64,000 nucleotides of DNA from Flavobacterium sp. (GTDB lineage: Bacteria; Bacteroidota; Bacteroidia; Flavobacteriales; Flavobacteriaceae), in NCBI RefSeq assembly GCF_027483985.1, contig NZ_JAIXTJ010000008.1:44876-108875 (forward strand), written 5' to 3'. The position numbers and the translations under genes are program-made. The notes under the pieces were generated by a model. The model saw only the letters and a program-made list of their open reading frames with translations. It was not told the origin of the DNA and made no database searches. Below, piece after piece: positions 7,846 to 15,823 of this stretch (within the stretch, counting starts at the first letter, position 1; each line of letters opens with the position of its first letter).

Positions 7846-8859
7846 TTACTTTTTAGATTTCCAGATAAAACCATCTAATAAATAATGGGTAAATTGTGGA
7901 ATAGTCAGTAAAGGAACCCATAAAAACTGCCATTTAGCATCTGCCAAATTTGCAATAGAAAACTGTTCGTTCCATACTAATATTTCCCATAGATATTCTT
8001 CAGCAAAAGCAATAAGTACTAAAATTAGGATAAAAATCACGATACCTTTAAAGTGTTTCAAATATCGTAAAGCTCCTAATTCTTCCACAGGTTTTTTATC
8101 TATTTCATTTAAATAAATTAATGCCATATAAGGAATTCCGTGTGAAACGACATTAAGTAAAGTAAAAACTAAATCGTTATTAAAATATACAATTCCGAAA
8201 TACCACGATAAAATTGTGCCTATAATTATAGCGTTCTTTGGAATATTGAAGCTTTTTGTTTTAATTGCAAAATATACTAATCGAATAATGTAAAAACCAA
8301 TAATAAAAAAGTAAGCATACGTCAAAACGTGCAGCGCTTTCGGACTTTCTAATCTAAGAAATTCATTTTCGACAAACCAATTAAACTTTCTTTTGGAAGA
8401 TAAAAACCAATAAATCATTGGATAAAGGGTTGCCGTATAAATAATTAAGTTGTCTATCCAAGCATGTGTTTTATTTTCAAATCTAGAATACAATCGCATA
8501 AAGCCATATTGTTGTCTAACAAAATGAAAAACAGCTACATATGCCAAAACTGACCAAAAAACAGCGCTTCCAAATGAAAACAAAATCATTCCGATGACAA
8601 AACATAAAATGGGTAAAGCAATTAGTAATTTCTTTCTTTGTTCAAACGCTGATTTTACAAAATAGGTTTTAAATAACGTGGCATAAACGTGAGCAACATC
8701 GATAAAAACAATTAAAAAAAGCCAAGTATAAAACGAATAATTTTCTTCAATAGTCGTTAACCATTTTTGACCTATAAAAACAATGGCAACTACTATAAAA
8801 GAAGGTGCAAGTATAAAAATGCTATCGGTTTTTGCTTTATGTATCCAAGGTTGCGTCAT
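7846..8859 (-). CDS. polytopic membrane protein with conserved-looking histidines
   Basis: A 337-residue integral membrane protein with about eight to nine hydrophobic segments. Histidines sit at membrane edges in DVAHVYATLF, VFHFVRQQYG, VVSHGIPYMALIY and TIPQFTHYLLDGF, an arrangement reminiscent of membrane di-iron or heme enzymes, though no known family signature is recognised. It is the last gene of the polyamine-type operon and overlaps the preceding flavoprotein gene by 1 bp (TAATG), so it is translationally coupled to it. I infer a membrane oxidoreductase or carrier partner of the flavoprotein. The family is not recognised with certainty. Confidence 0.75.
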   Translation of the reverse strand: MTQPWIHKAKTDSIFILAPSFIVVAIVFIGQKWLTTIEENYSFYTWLFLIVFIDVAHVYATLFKTYFVKSAFEQRKKLLIALPILCFVIGMILFSFGSAVFWSVLAYVAVFHFVRQQYGFMRLYSRFENKTHAWIDNLIIYTATLYPMIYWFLSSKRKFNWFVENEFLRLESPKALHVLTYAYFFIIGFYIIRLVYFAIKTKSFNIPKNAIIIGTILSWYFGIVYFNNDLVFTLLNVVSHGIPYMALIYLNEIDKKPVEELGALRYLKHFKGIVIFILILVLIAFAEEYLWEILVWNEQFSIANLADAKWQFLWVPLLTIPQFTHYLLDGFIWKSKK

Positions 8860-10466
8860 TATAAAATTTTATTTACAACGTTAATTCCGTGGTGAAAAGC
8901 TTCTTCAAAAATAGAAATTCCGGATAAATCTGAATGTGCAAAGAATATTTTATCCTCAATAGATTGTGCAGCTTCTTTGCGATTTTCACTAAAAATAAAT
9001 CCTTGTTTCGGACTTATCATTCCGTGACCTAAAATATGGATATCAATACTTTCTGTAAATTCTTCAATATTTGGATGTGCTATTTTTAAATCTTCCAAAA
9101 CAAATTGTTTCCAAAATTCTTTTGATTTTTTATAAATTTCTCTTCTTGTTTTTGCACAATCATTTGTAGAAAAACTGTAATAATAAGTGATTACTTTTTT
9201 ATTCTGAACTTGTTGTATTGATTGATGCTGATTGTAAATATAACCCAATCCTTTTGCACCGTGCGTCACATTATCCCAGCACAAAGGAAAACTGGAATTA
9301 TCAGTTAAATCAGAAACAACCAAGGTAGCCAAAAGCCAAGGAGCATAATGAAAGTTTTTGGTAAATTCCTTTCTGTTTTCAATTAAATATTGGTTTACAA
9401 ACTGTGGTGTTGCCATAATAATTTTATCGGCAATAATTTCAATTGAAGTTTTAGATTTATCATCAAAAACCAATGCTGTTGGTTTATTATCTCGAATACT
9501 AACTTCATAAACCAAATGATTTTTAAGCGCTTTATTTTTAGTATATTTTTTTAAATGCGATGATAATCTTGCGTTTCCTTCGGGCCAAGTTAGCACAGTA
9601 TCAAGTTTGTCTTTGGTTGCATTTTGTTTTCGTGCGGCAAAATAATGAATTCCAGCATATGCCGAAACAAAAGCAATTCCTAATCCAAAATCATCTCTGC
9701 AACAATAATCAATATAAGTCAATAAAGGTTTAGACTTAAAATTATTTTGATGTAACCACTGCAACATAGTTACATCATCCAAATTTTTAACCTCAACGCT
9801 GTGAGATGACAAATTCATTGGAATACTAAACCAATACAAACCAGAGGTATCCTTTTTCTGTCTGAAATCATCCATTAAGATAAAAAAACGATTCAACTCA
9901 TCATCTTCTTCCTTGCTGTTTCCAATCCTAGGAACAACACCTTCTTGCCAATTATTTTTGTAAAACAATCGTTCATCTGGGGCAAAAGTTAGTTGCATTT
10001 CATCGAATTTTGGGAATCCGTTTTCGTCGTAACCTAGAATGATTTTTTCTTCCTCTAGAAATTGCAACAACTCTTTATCCTCCAAATTTGGTAAGGGTAA
10101 ATAATGTGCACCTAACGGAAATTTAGAATATTGATTTTCTCCATTAGAAGAATTTCCGCCCAATTCATTTTCTAATTCTACAATCAAAAAATCATTAAGT
10201 CCTTTTTTTGAAAGCTGTCTTGCGGCACTCAAACCAGTAATTCCGCCACCAACAATTAAATAAGGAATTTGAATTTGCTTAGATGGTTTCGGAAAATTTT
10301 TGATACGAAGTTTATGTCCTAAAATATGATTTGTACCTGATAAACGAATCAATAAGGTTATAATTTTTTCTTTACAAGCGTTTACTAGCGGTACAATCAA
10401 TAAAGTTGCCGCTACCGATTTGAAGAAATTTCTTCTCGAATGATTATAATTTTCCCCATTCTTCAT
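8859..10466 (-). CDS. Tat-exported FAD-dependent oxidoreductase, predicted lipoprotein
   Basis: A 535-residue flavoprotein. The N-terminus has a twin-arginine motif SRRNFFK (10-16), a hydrophobic stretch and a lipobox-like VNAC (Cys31), indicating folded export through Tat and probable lipid anchoring. The dinucleotide-binding motif GGGITGLSAARQ begins at Gly73 and is followed by an acidic ribose-binding segment, VELENELGGNSS. The architecture resembles flavin-containing amine oxidases and protoporphyrinogen oxidase-like proteins. Its place in an operon with AdoMet decarboxylase and an aminopropyltransferase suggests a polyamine-like or amine substrate, which is inference. It overlaps the upstream gene by 23 bp. 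Confidence 0.85.
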   Translation of the reverse strand: MKNGENYNHSRRNFFKSVAATLLIVPLVNACKEKIITLLIRLSGTNHILGHKLRIKNFPKPSKQIQIPYLIVGGGITGLSAARQLSKKGLNDFLIVELENELGGNSSNGENQYSKFPLGAHYLPLPNLEDKELLQFLEEEKIILGYDENGFPKFDEMQLTFAPDERLFYKNNWQEGVVPRIGNSKEEDDELNRFFILMDDFRQKKDTSGLYWFSIPMNLSSHSVEVKNLDDVTMLQWLHQNNFKSKPLLTYIDYCCRDDFGLGIAFVSAYAGIHYFAARKQNATKDKLDTVLTWPEGNARLSSHLKKYTKNKALKNHLVYEVSIRDNKPTALVFDDKSKTSIEIIADKIIMATPQFVNQYLIENRKEFTKNFHYAPWLLATLVVSDLTDNSSFPLCWDNVTHGAKGLGYIYNQHQSIQQVQNKKVITYYYSFSTNDCAKTRREIYKKSKEFWKQFVLEDLKIAHPNIEEFTESIDIHILGHGMISPKQGFIFSENRKEAAQSIEDKIFFAHSDLSGISIFEEAFHHGINVVNKIL

Positions 10467-11961
10467 CGAAGTAACGTACTAAAATTTGGTTGTCTAATCG
10501 ATTAATCTCGATGTCATTCGAAATCATATCATTTGAAAAATAATTGAACTTTTTATAGTTGTAATTATAAAACTTTAAGTCATTAATAGTTCGGTTTACT
10601 TTAGCAAAACTAGTTCCGAAACCGTTGATTGCAATAGTGTAACCCCATTCTCCAAACGACGGAACATAAGCGTGATAAGCATCGACCTGCGGTAAAACTT
10701 GCCCGATGGTTTTGTTAATACACCAAAATGATTTTGGAGCAAAATAAGGTGAAGTAGTTTGAACTACAACAACAGCATCAGTAGTAAGAATCTTTTGAAG
10801 TGTGTTATAAAAATTAAGAGAATATAATTTTCCTAAACTGTAATTTGACGGATCGGGAAAATCGATTACTACCACATCATATTTTTCTCTAGATTCCTTT
10901 GCCCACACATAAGCATCTTTATTTAAAACCGTAACTTTTGGGTTATTTAACGAATTTTTATTGAAACCTGTTAGAACTTGATTAGTTTTAAACAACCTTG
11001 TCATTCCTTCGTCAAGATCGACTAAGGTAATTTTTTTGACTTCTTTATATTTCAAAATTTCTCTTACGGCCAATCCGTCACCACCGCCAAGAACTAGAAC
11101 ATTATCCACTTTTTTTGCCATTGACATAGCAGGATGAACTAAAGCTTCGTGATAGCGGTATTCATCGGCAGAGCTAAATTGTAAATTATTATTCAAATAC
11201 AATCGATAATCATTCTTATTGTGTGTTAAAACGATGCGTTGGTAAGGAGTTGAATGTGTATAAATAATATTTTCACCATACAATTTTCCTTCAGAAAACG
11301 CGAGAATATTTTCGGAAAAGTAGAAAGTCACTACCAAAATAAGAAATGAAAAAATAGCTTTTGCACGCAATAATTTTACTTTTTTAAGTTCCGCTTTAAG
11401 CAAATAACAAAGCACAATTGCGATTGAAATATTAATCATTCCGAAAAACAATGATGTTCCGATGATTCCTAATTTTGGAACTAAAAGTAATGGAAAAAGA
11501 ATTGAAGCAAGTAAAGCACCGATGTAATCAAACGTAAATACATTAGAAACCAAATCTTTAAACTCTACTTTGTCTTTTAGAATATTCATCAATAGCGGAA
11601 TTTCTAAACCCACTAAACATCCGGTTACGAAAACTAAAAAATATAGTATGAATTGAAAAGCAAAAGCAGTTTCAAAGAGTAAAAAAAGGACAACCGAACT
11701 TAAACCGCCAATTAATCCGACAAGGATTTCAATTTCGACAAAAGTATTTAGCAAATCTTTGGTTAAAAACTTTGAAAAATACGAACCAATACCCATTGAA
11801 AAAAGGTACACTCCGATAATAAAAGAAAACTGTTTTACAGAGTCGCCCAAAAGATAACTCGCTAAAGTTCCTGCGACTAATTCGTAAATTAAACCACAAG
11901 TTGCAATAGTAAAAACTGCAAAAAGTAATAAATATTCGAATTTTAAAAACTTTTTACCCAT
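10444..11961 (-). CDS. membrane-fused spermidine synthase-like aminopropyltransferase
   Basis: A 505-residue fusion. Residues 1 to about 215 form six or seven membrane helices. Residues about 225-490 are a spermidine-synthase domain. Visible motifs are YQRIVLT, DEYRYHEALVHP, GGGDG (292-296), VDLDEGM and VVIDFPDPSN with Asp367 and Asp370 in the catalytic DxxD positions. The usual LDG before the gate region is LNN here, which may alter amine recognition. It should transfer an aminopropyl group from decarboxylated AdoMet, whose maker is encoded upstream in the operon. The acceptor is unknown. It overlaps DUF350 upstream by 8 bp and the flavoprotein gene downstream. Confidence 0.88.
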   Translation of the reverse strand: MGKKFLKFEYLLLFAVFTIATCGLIYELVAGTLASYLLGDSVKQFSFIIGVYLFSMGIGSYFSKFLTKDLLNTFVEIEILVGLIGGLSSVVLFLLFETAFAFQFILYFLVFVTGCLVGLEIPLLMNILKDKVEFKDLVSNVFTFDYIGALLASILFPLLLVPKLGIIGTSLFFGMINISIAIVLCYLLKAELKKVKLLRAKAIFSFLILVVTFYFSENILAFSEGKLYGENIIYTHSTPYQRIVLTHNKNDYRLYLNNNLQFSSADEYRYHEALVHPAMSMAKKVDNVLVLGGGDGLAVREILKYKEVKKITLVDLDEGMTRLFKTNQVLTGFNKNSLNNPKVTVLNKDAYVWAKESREKYDVVVIDFPDPSNYSLGKLYSLNFYNTLQKILTTDAVVVVQTTSPYFAPKSFWCINKTIGQVLPQVDAYHAYVPSFGEWGYTIAINGFGTSFAKVNRTINDLKFYNYNYKKFNYFSNDMISNDIEINRLDNQILVRYFDEEWGKL

Positions 11962-12163
11962 GAATTGCAGCGCTAATAATCATTGAAATTCCAATAATTA
12001 AGGCACCAAAAACTATGGCAACAGCTGTATTATTTTCTTGAGTAATTTTTTTCCAAGTATTTTCGGGTGTGATTTTCTCTATTATGAAGTAAGCAATGAA
12101 AAGTATGGCTATTCCAACACCTGAAAATATTAATGAATTGATAACAAGTTGTGATATATGCAT
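11954..12163 (-). CDS. DUF350 membrane protein
   Basis: A 69-residue protein with two membrane helices (about 10-28 and 45-65) separated by a charged loop, EKITPENTWKKITQENN. This is the short DUF350 form. In E. coli the DUF350 protein YjfL is encoded near the glutathionylspermidine-synthase-like YjfC, a link to polyamine chemistry that this operon repeats. The molecular role is unknown. The gene overlaps the aminopropyltransferase gene by 8 bp. Confidence 0.85.
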   Translation of the reverse strand: MHISQLVINSLIFSGVGIAILFIAYFIIEKITPENTWKKITQENNTAVAIVFGALIIGISMIISAAIHG

Positions 12164-12180
12164 GATATTATATTTTTTAA

Positions 12181-12363
12181 TTATTTATGATAAAAACGAT
12201 TTACAGAATTGCGCCCTGAATTGGTAGGTTTATAGTTCTCTGTTGATTCACAGTCGCACAAACTATTTCCTTGCGTTGTATAGTAAAGAAATAATCCATA
12301 GAAACACAAACCAATTGCTAAGGCAATATAATTTTCTTTAATAAAATTTAGTACTTTCTCCAT
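12181..12363 (-). CDS. tiny single-pass membrane protein
   Basis: A 60-residue protein with one hydrophobic helix (about 13-30) and a hydrophilic tail containing the pair CDC and a basic end. The start is the ATG at 12363 (MEKVLNFIKENY). A TTG two codons upstream is in frame but less likely. It lies 12 bp after the DUF4178 gene stop and 17 bp before the DUF350 gene, so it belongs to the same operon. No family is recognised. The two cysteines close to the membrane could bind metal or form a disulfide. Confidence 0.7.
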   Translation of the reverse strand: MEKVLNFIKENYIALAIGLCFYGLFLYYTTQGNSLCDCESTENYKPTNSGRNSVNRFYHK

Positions 12364-12375
12364 AGTCAATTTAAT

Positions 12376-13578
12376 TTATCCGTTCCATCTTTTTTCTTCG
12401 AAGTATTTTGAGCCATAATAAACTATTACAACAAAAACAGCCATAAATACAAGAGTCATAAAGAAGTTTCTTAAGGATGGTTTATTCCAAGTGGCGCTGA
12501 CGTTAACAAAACTATTTGAAAGATCTTCAGGCGCTTTTAACGGTGTTATCGTAAAATGATATTTTCCGGCCGCTACTCCGCAAATATTAAAATCTTCGGA
12601 TGTACTACCTTCTGACCAACTTTCTCCATCGGTATAACCGTGATAATATTCAACATCTTTAGATGCATAAACCTCTTCATTAGTTTTTTCATTGATTAAT
12701 GCTACTTGAACATTTGCCCAAGAATTATCAACATTAGAGGAAACAGTAATATTTAATGGTGCTGAACTGCCTTTTAATTCAAAAGAAGGACTTACAAAAT
12801 CACTTGTGGCATATTTATCAAAAGGAATAGTTGTATTCAACACTTCTTGAGTCGACCTATCTTTGTTCAAAAACCAATGTGACAATAAAATTAAAATAGC
12901 TACACCGCAAAAAATCATCACTAATTTTCTAACATCAATAAAAAAAGGTTGTGCCATTCCAATTTCTGACTTTGATGGAATTGCTGATGAATCAAAAGCA
13001 CTTTTAATGGCACTTCTAGAAATGTGCTTTCCATAAAAAGCGGTTTGTTCTTGACCAAATTTTTCAAAAGATAAAATATGAGGCGGATTTATATATTCAA
13101 TCAACTCTATTTTATCTAGAACATTATAATCAAAATAGCCTTCAGCATACTCTAACTTTGGATAAGAATAATCATATCTATCAAAAACAAGATCATCATA
13201 ATCGAGTGTAAGTGGATGATTTCCAACTTTTTTTGTGAATTCAATTAGTTCTAATAAAATGAAATTTCCAGATGATTCTGATAAGTAAAGAAATTCACCT
13301 TTTTCATTTTGCAAAAGATATTCAGCCCATCTAGTGTTAGCATCATACCTTTTTATTTGTAAATTTATTATAGTGAAAGTCTCGCCGTTGAATTGCGCTT
13401 TTTGTCCAACTGCAAACGGATTGTTGTAAATACTTTTTTTAAATCGGTCTTTAAAGATAAAATCACCATTCTTGTTTTTAGAATACAGTGTGCAACAACT
13501 TGGACAAGAAAAAAAGGAAACATCGAGTTTAACATCGAGTTTCGTTTCAGTATTGCAATGGAAACAAGGAAAATTCAT
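12376..13578 (-). CDS. DUF4178 zinc-ribbon membrane protein
   Basis: A 400-residue protein. It begins with a zinc ribbon, CFHC (Cys5, Cys8) and CPSC (Cys25, Cys28), followed by a DUF4178-type beta domain (about 50-150, including ADANTRWAEYLLQN-like segments). There are two membrane helices (about 214-233 and 372-391) bracketing an extracytoplasmic beta-rich region of about 140 residues. The second helix is followed by a short basic tail. The layout suggests a membrane-bound scaffold with the zinc ribbon in the cytoplasm. It lies 7 bp after the AdoMet decarboxylase stop. DUF4178 proteins are, from memory, often encoded with decarboxylase, aminopropyltransferase and DUF350 genes. Confidence 0.82.
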   Translation of the reverse strand: MNFPCFHCNTETKLDVKLDVSFFSCPSCCTLYSKNKNGDFIFKDRFKKSIYNNPFAVGQKAQFNGETFTIINLQIKRYDANTRWAEYLLQNEKGEFLYLSESSGNFILLELIEFTKKVGNHPLTLDYDDLVFDRYDYSYPKLEYAEGYFDYNVLDKIELIEYINPPHILSFEKFGQEQTAFYGKHISRSAIKSAFDSSAIPSKSEIGMAQPFFIDVRKLVMIFCGVAILILLSHWFLNKDRSTQEVLNTTIPFDKYATSDFVSPSFELKGSSAPLNITVSSNVDNSWANVQVALINEKTNEEVYASKDVEYYHGYTDGESWSEGSTSEDFNICGVAAGKYHFTITPLKAPEDLSNSFVNVSATWNKPSLRNFFMTLVFMAVFVVIVYYGSKYFEEKRWNG

Positions 13579-13585
13579 ATTTTAC

Positions 13586-13948
13586 TTATCGATTAATTTC
13601 AAAATCTTTGATCACAACAGCATTAAAAAAACTAACATATTCATGTACAAGCTCTTTGACTTTACTAGAATTATCTTGAAGGTAGTTACACAAATAAACA
13701 TCTAAAGTTAATTGTTTAAACTCTGGCCAAGTGTGGATACAAATATGGGATTCTTTTAAACAAATAGCAATGGTAAAACTATTATTTTCAAAATTATGAA
13801 CAATTATTCCTACTTTTTCTAAATTATATTTTAATAATAAATCTTCAGAAAAAATAATAAAATCATTTGAATTACAAAGTTTATCAACGTCATTGACTTG
13901 CAAAGTAACCAATTTATGTAATCCAGGAGAGTATAAAGTTTGATTCAT
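13586..13948 (-). CDS. speD: S-adenosylmethionine decarboxylase, SpeD-type proenzyme
   Basis: A 120-residue prokaryotic AdoMet decarboxylase. The processing site is in KESHICIHTWPE. Ser67 is the expected pyruvoyl precursor, cut after Glu66. His72 (+5) and Cys87 (+20) match His68 and Cys83 of the Thermotoga enzyme relative to Ser63, so the catalytic set looks intact. It makes decarboxylated AdoMet, the aminopropyl donor for the membrane enzyme in the same operon. The ATG at 13948 is preferred over an adjacent TTG one codon upstream. It is the first gene of the seven-gene operon. No clear TAnnTTTG element was found upstream. Confidence 0.88.
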   Translation of the reverse strand: MNQTLYSPGLHKLVTLQVNDVDKLCNSNDFIIFSEDLLLKYNLEKVGIIVHNFENNSFTIAICLKESHICIHTWPEFKQLTLDVYLCNYLQDNSSKVKELVHEYVSFFNAVVIKDFEINR

Positions 13949-14011
13949 CAAAATAGAATTCCAAATAATTTAAAGGAATATTTTGATTATACGTAAGTGT
14001 TAAAGTTTTGT

Positions 14012-14041
14012 TACAAAAAAAGCGAGAATTTCTTCTCGCTT
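14012..14041 (-). terminator. terminator of the ferredoxin operon
   Basis: A perfect 9-bp stem (14020-14028 with 14033-14041) with a 4-nt loop and a T run on the minus strand, directly after the ferredoxin stop. It separates the redox module from the speD operon. Confidence 0.85.
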
Positions 14042-14044
14042 GTA

Positions 14045-14377
14045 TTATTGTTCTGGTGCAATTTCAAGTTCTAATCCATTGATTGCATCTGTAATTGGTA
14101 TTTGACAACCCAATCTCGAATTGTCTTTTACGTGATAAGCTTCCCACAGCATTGCTTCTTCATCAGGATTTCTTTCAAGTGAAATTACATCATTTAAAAC
14201 GTAGCATTGACAAGAAGCACACATGGTCATTCCGCCACAAACACCAATGGTTCCTTCTTCGGCTAATTCATAAGCGCGAATAAGTTCCATTACATTCATA
14301 TTCATATCGGTTGGCGCTTGAACTTCGTGTCGGTTTCCGTTTCTGTCGGTGATATATACTGTTACGTCTTGTGGCAT
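14045..14377 (-). CDS. adrenodoxin-type 2Fe-2S ferredoxin
   Basis: A 110-residue ferredoxin. Cluster ligands are Cys47, Cys53, Cys56 and Cys90 (C-x5-C-x2-C-x33-C). An additional Cys58 lies in CASCQC. The N-terminal beta-grasp region reads VTVYITDRNGNRHEV. It is the electron carrier partner of the reductase encoded immediately upstream, sharing one base with it (TAATG). The vertebrate/ISC-type spacing suggests a role in Fe-S assembly or P450-like oxygenase supply. The acceptor is not shown by the sequence. Confidence 0.93.
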   Translation of the reverse strand: MPQDVTVYITDRNGNRHEVQAPTDMNMNVMELIRAYELAEEGTIGVCGGMTMCASCQCYVLNDVISLERNPDEEAMLWEAYHVKDNSRLGCQIPITDAINGLELEIAPEQ

Positions 14378-15429
14378 TAGTCAATCGATTTTACAACTGC
14401 TTTTTCAGCTTCTTTTCTCGTTCCATCGAATCCGTCAACTCCTGAAACAGTTGTGTATTTTAAAACATATCGTTTTCCTGGATTAATTCTTTGGTAAACA
14501 CTTTGACACATTAAAGTTGCTTCGTGGAAACCACATAAAATCAATTTTAATTTCCCAGGATAGGTATTCACATCACCGATGGCATAAATTCCGTCGATAT
14601 TGGTTTGATAATCTAAAGCATTGTTTACTTTAATAGCATTTTTCTCGATTTCTAATCCCCAATTGGCGATCGCTCCAAGTTTTGGAGTCAATCCGAAAAG
14701 CGGAATAAAATAATCGGTTTCAAATATTTGTTGAACGCCTTCGTTTTCTAAAACAATACTTTCAACATGGTCTTTTCCATTGATAGCTACAACTTCAGCT
14801 GGCGTAATTAAATTGATTTTTCCAAGTTTTTTCAATTCTTGTACTTTTTCAACGGAATCTAAAGCACCTCGGAATTCGTTTCTTCTGTGAACCAAAGTAA
14901 CTTCGGAAGCTACATTGGAAAGAAAAATACTCCAATCTAATGCAGAATCACCTCCACCTGCAATTACAATTCGTTTATCACGGAATAATTCTGGATCTTT
15001 TACAAAATATTCAACACCTTTTTCTTCGTAAAAAGCAATGTTTTCTAACTGTGGTTTTCTTGGTTCAAAAGTTCCTAAACCACCAGCAATAGCAACCGCT
15101 TTGGCGTGATGTTTTGTTCCTTTATTTGTAGTAACAATAAACGTTCCGTCTTCTAATTTATCAATTGTTTCAGCAGTTTCAGCTAAGGTAAATCCGGGTT
15201 GAAATTGTTTGATTTGTTCCATCAAATTGGTCACTAAATCACCTGCTAAAACTTCGGGATAACCTGGAATATCAAAAATTGGTTTTTTAGGATATAACTC
15301 TGCCAATTGCCCTCCAGGTTGCGGAAGCGCATCAATTATATGACATTTTAACTGTAAAAGTCCTGCTTCAAAAACGGCAAAAAGTCCTGTTGGACCTGCA
15401 CCTATTATAAGTATATCTGTTTCTATCAT
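14377..15429 (-). CDS. ferredoxin-NADP+ reductase, YumC/TrxB-like
   Basis: A 350-residue flavoprotein. FAD-binding GAGPTG (10-15) and NADP-binding GGGDSALDW (about 160) bracket the two Rossmann domains. The CxxC redox pair of thioredoxin reductase is absent. The body resembles the YumC ferredoxin-NADP reductases (LPQPGGQLAELYPKK, then IGDVNTYPGKLKLI near the C-terminus). It passes electrons between NADPH and the ferredoxin encoded next to it. The ATG at 15429 is chosen. An in-frame TTG nine bases upstream is less likely. Confidence 0.92.
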   Translation of the reverse strand: MIETDILIIGAGPTGLFAVFEAGLLQLKCHIIDALPQPGGQLAELYPKKPIFDIPGYPEVLAGDLVTNLMEQIKQFQPGFTLAETAETIDKLEDGTFIVTTNKGTKHHAKAVAIAGGLGTFEPRKPQLENIAFYEEKGVEYFVKDPELFRDKRIVIAGGGDSALDWSIFLSNVASEVTLVHRRNEFRGALDSVEKVQELKKLGKINLITPAEVVAINGKDHVESIVLENEGVQQIFETDYFIPLFGLTPKLGAIANWGLEIEKNAIKVNNALDYQTNIDGIYAIGDVNTYPGKLKLILCGFHEATLMCQSVYQRINPGKRYVLKYTTVSGVDGFDGTRKEAEKAVVKSID

Positions 15430-15471
15430 TTTTTGCAAGTTTCAAAATAGCAAAGTAACATAGTCACTAAG

Positions 15472-15497
15472 GTTAAAAATAGGATTTATATCCTATT
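15472..15497 (-). terminator. possible terminator after the NifU-like gene
   Basis: An 8-bp stem (15478-15485 with 15490-15497), a 4-nt loop and a short T run on the minus strand, 5 bp beyond the stop of the NifU-like gene. Read-through into the reductase gene is possible. Confidence 0.5.
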
Positions 15498-15501
15498 GGT
15501 T

Positions 15502-15741
15502 TTAGGAAATATTTTCTACCGTTTCGATTTGTGGAGCATACTTTTTGATGGTAGTTTCAACTCCTGCTTTTAAAGTCATTTGATTTACGCTACAACCAAT
15601 GCATGCGCCTTCAAAACGAACTTTTACGTGCTTTTCATCTTCAATAGAAACCAATGAAATATCACCACCATCAGAATTCAAAAAAGGTCTGATTTCTTGT
15701 AGTGCTTTTTCGATATTTACTGTTAATTCTTCGTGTGTCAT
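15502..15741 (-). CDS. NifU-like iron-sulfur scaffold (NfuA C-terminal type)
   Basis: A 79-residue NifU C-terminal-domain protein. The two cysteines of CIGCSVNQ (about 51-54) would bind a 4Fe-4S cluster between two subunits. EIRPFLNSDGGDISLV is the typical start of the domain. It hands Fe-S clusters to target proteins in the cytoplasm. It lies between mrp and the ferredoxin reductase gene, making an Fe-S and redox cluster. Confidence 0.93.
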   Translation of the reverse strand: MTHEELTVNIEKALQEIRPFLNSDGGDISLVSIEDEKHVKVRFEGACIGCSVNQMTLKAGVETTIKKYAPQIETVENIS

Positions 15742-15747
15742 TTTATT

Positions 15748-15772
15748 TAGTTTTCAGTTTTCGGTTTTCAGT
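15748..15772. repeat. 7-bp tandem array (CAGTTTT type)
   Basis: Four units in a row, TAGTTTT, CAGTTTT, CGGTTTT and CAGT, lie between the NifU-like gene and mrp. A similar array with perfect units is at 18122. Confidence 0.6.
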
Positions 15773-15823
15773 CGCATTTTTCAGTTTTATCAATAACTGC
15801 TTACTGTAACTGTTTACCGAACA

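Noticed and set aside
13586..13948. Loss of the pyruvoyl-forming residue in SpeD (Cys in SHICIHTWPE)
   Set aside because: Re-alignment puts the precursor at Ser67 directly after Glu66. The Cys is three residues later and outside the catalytic set.
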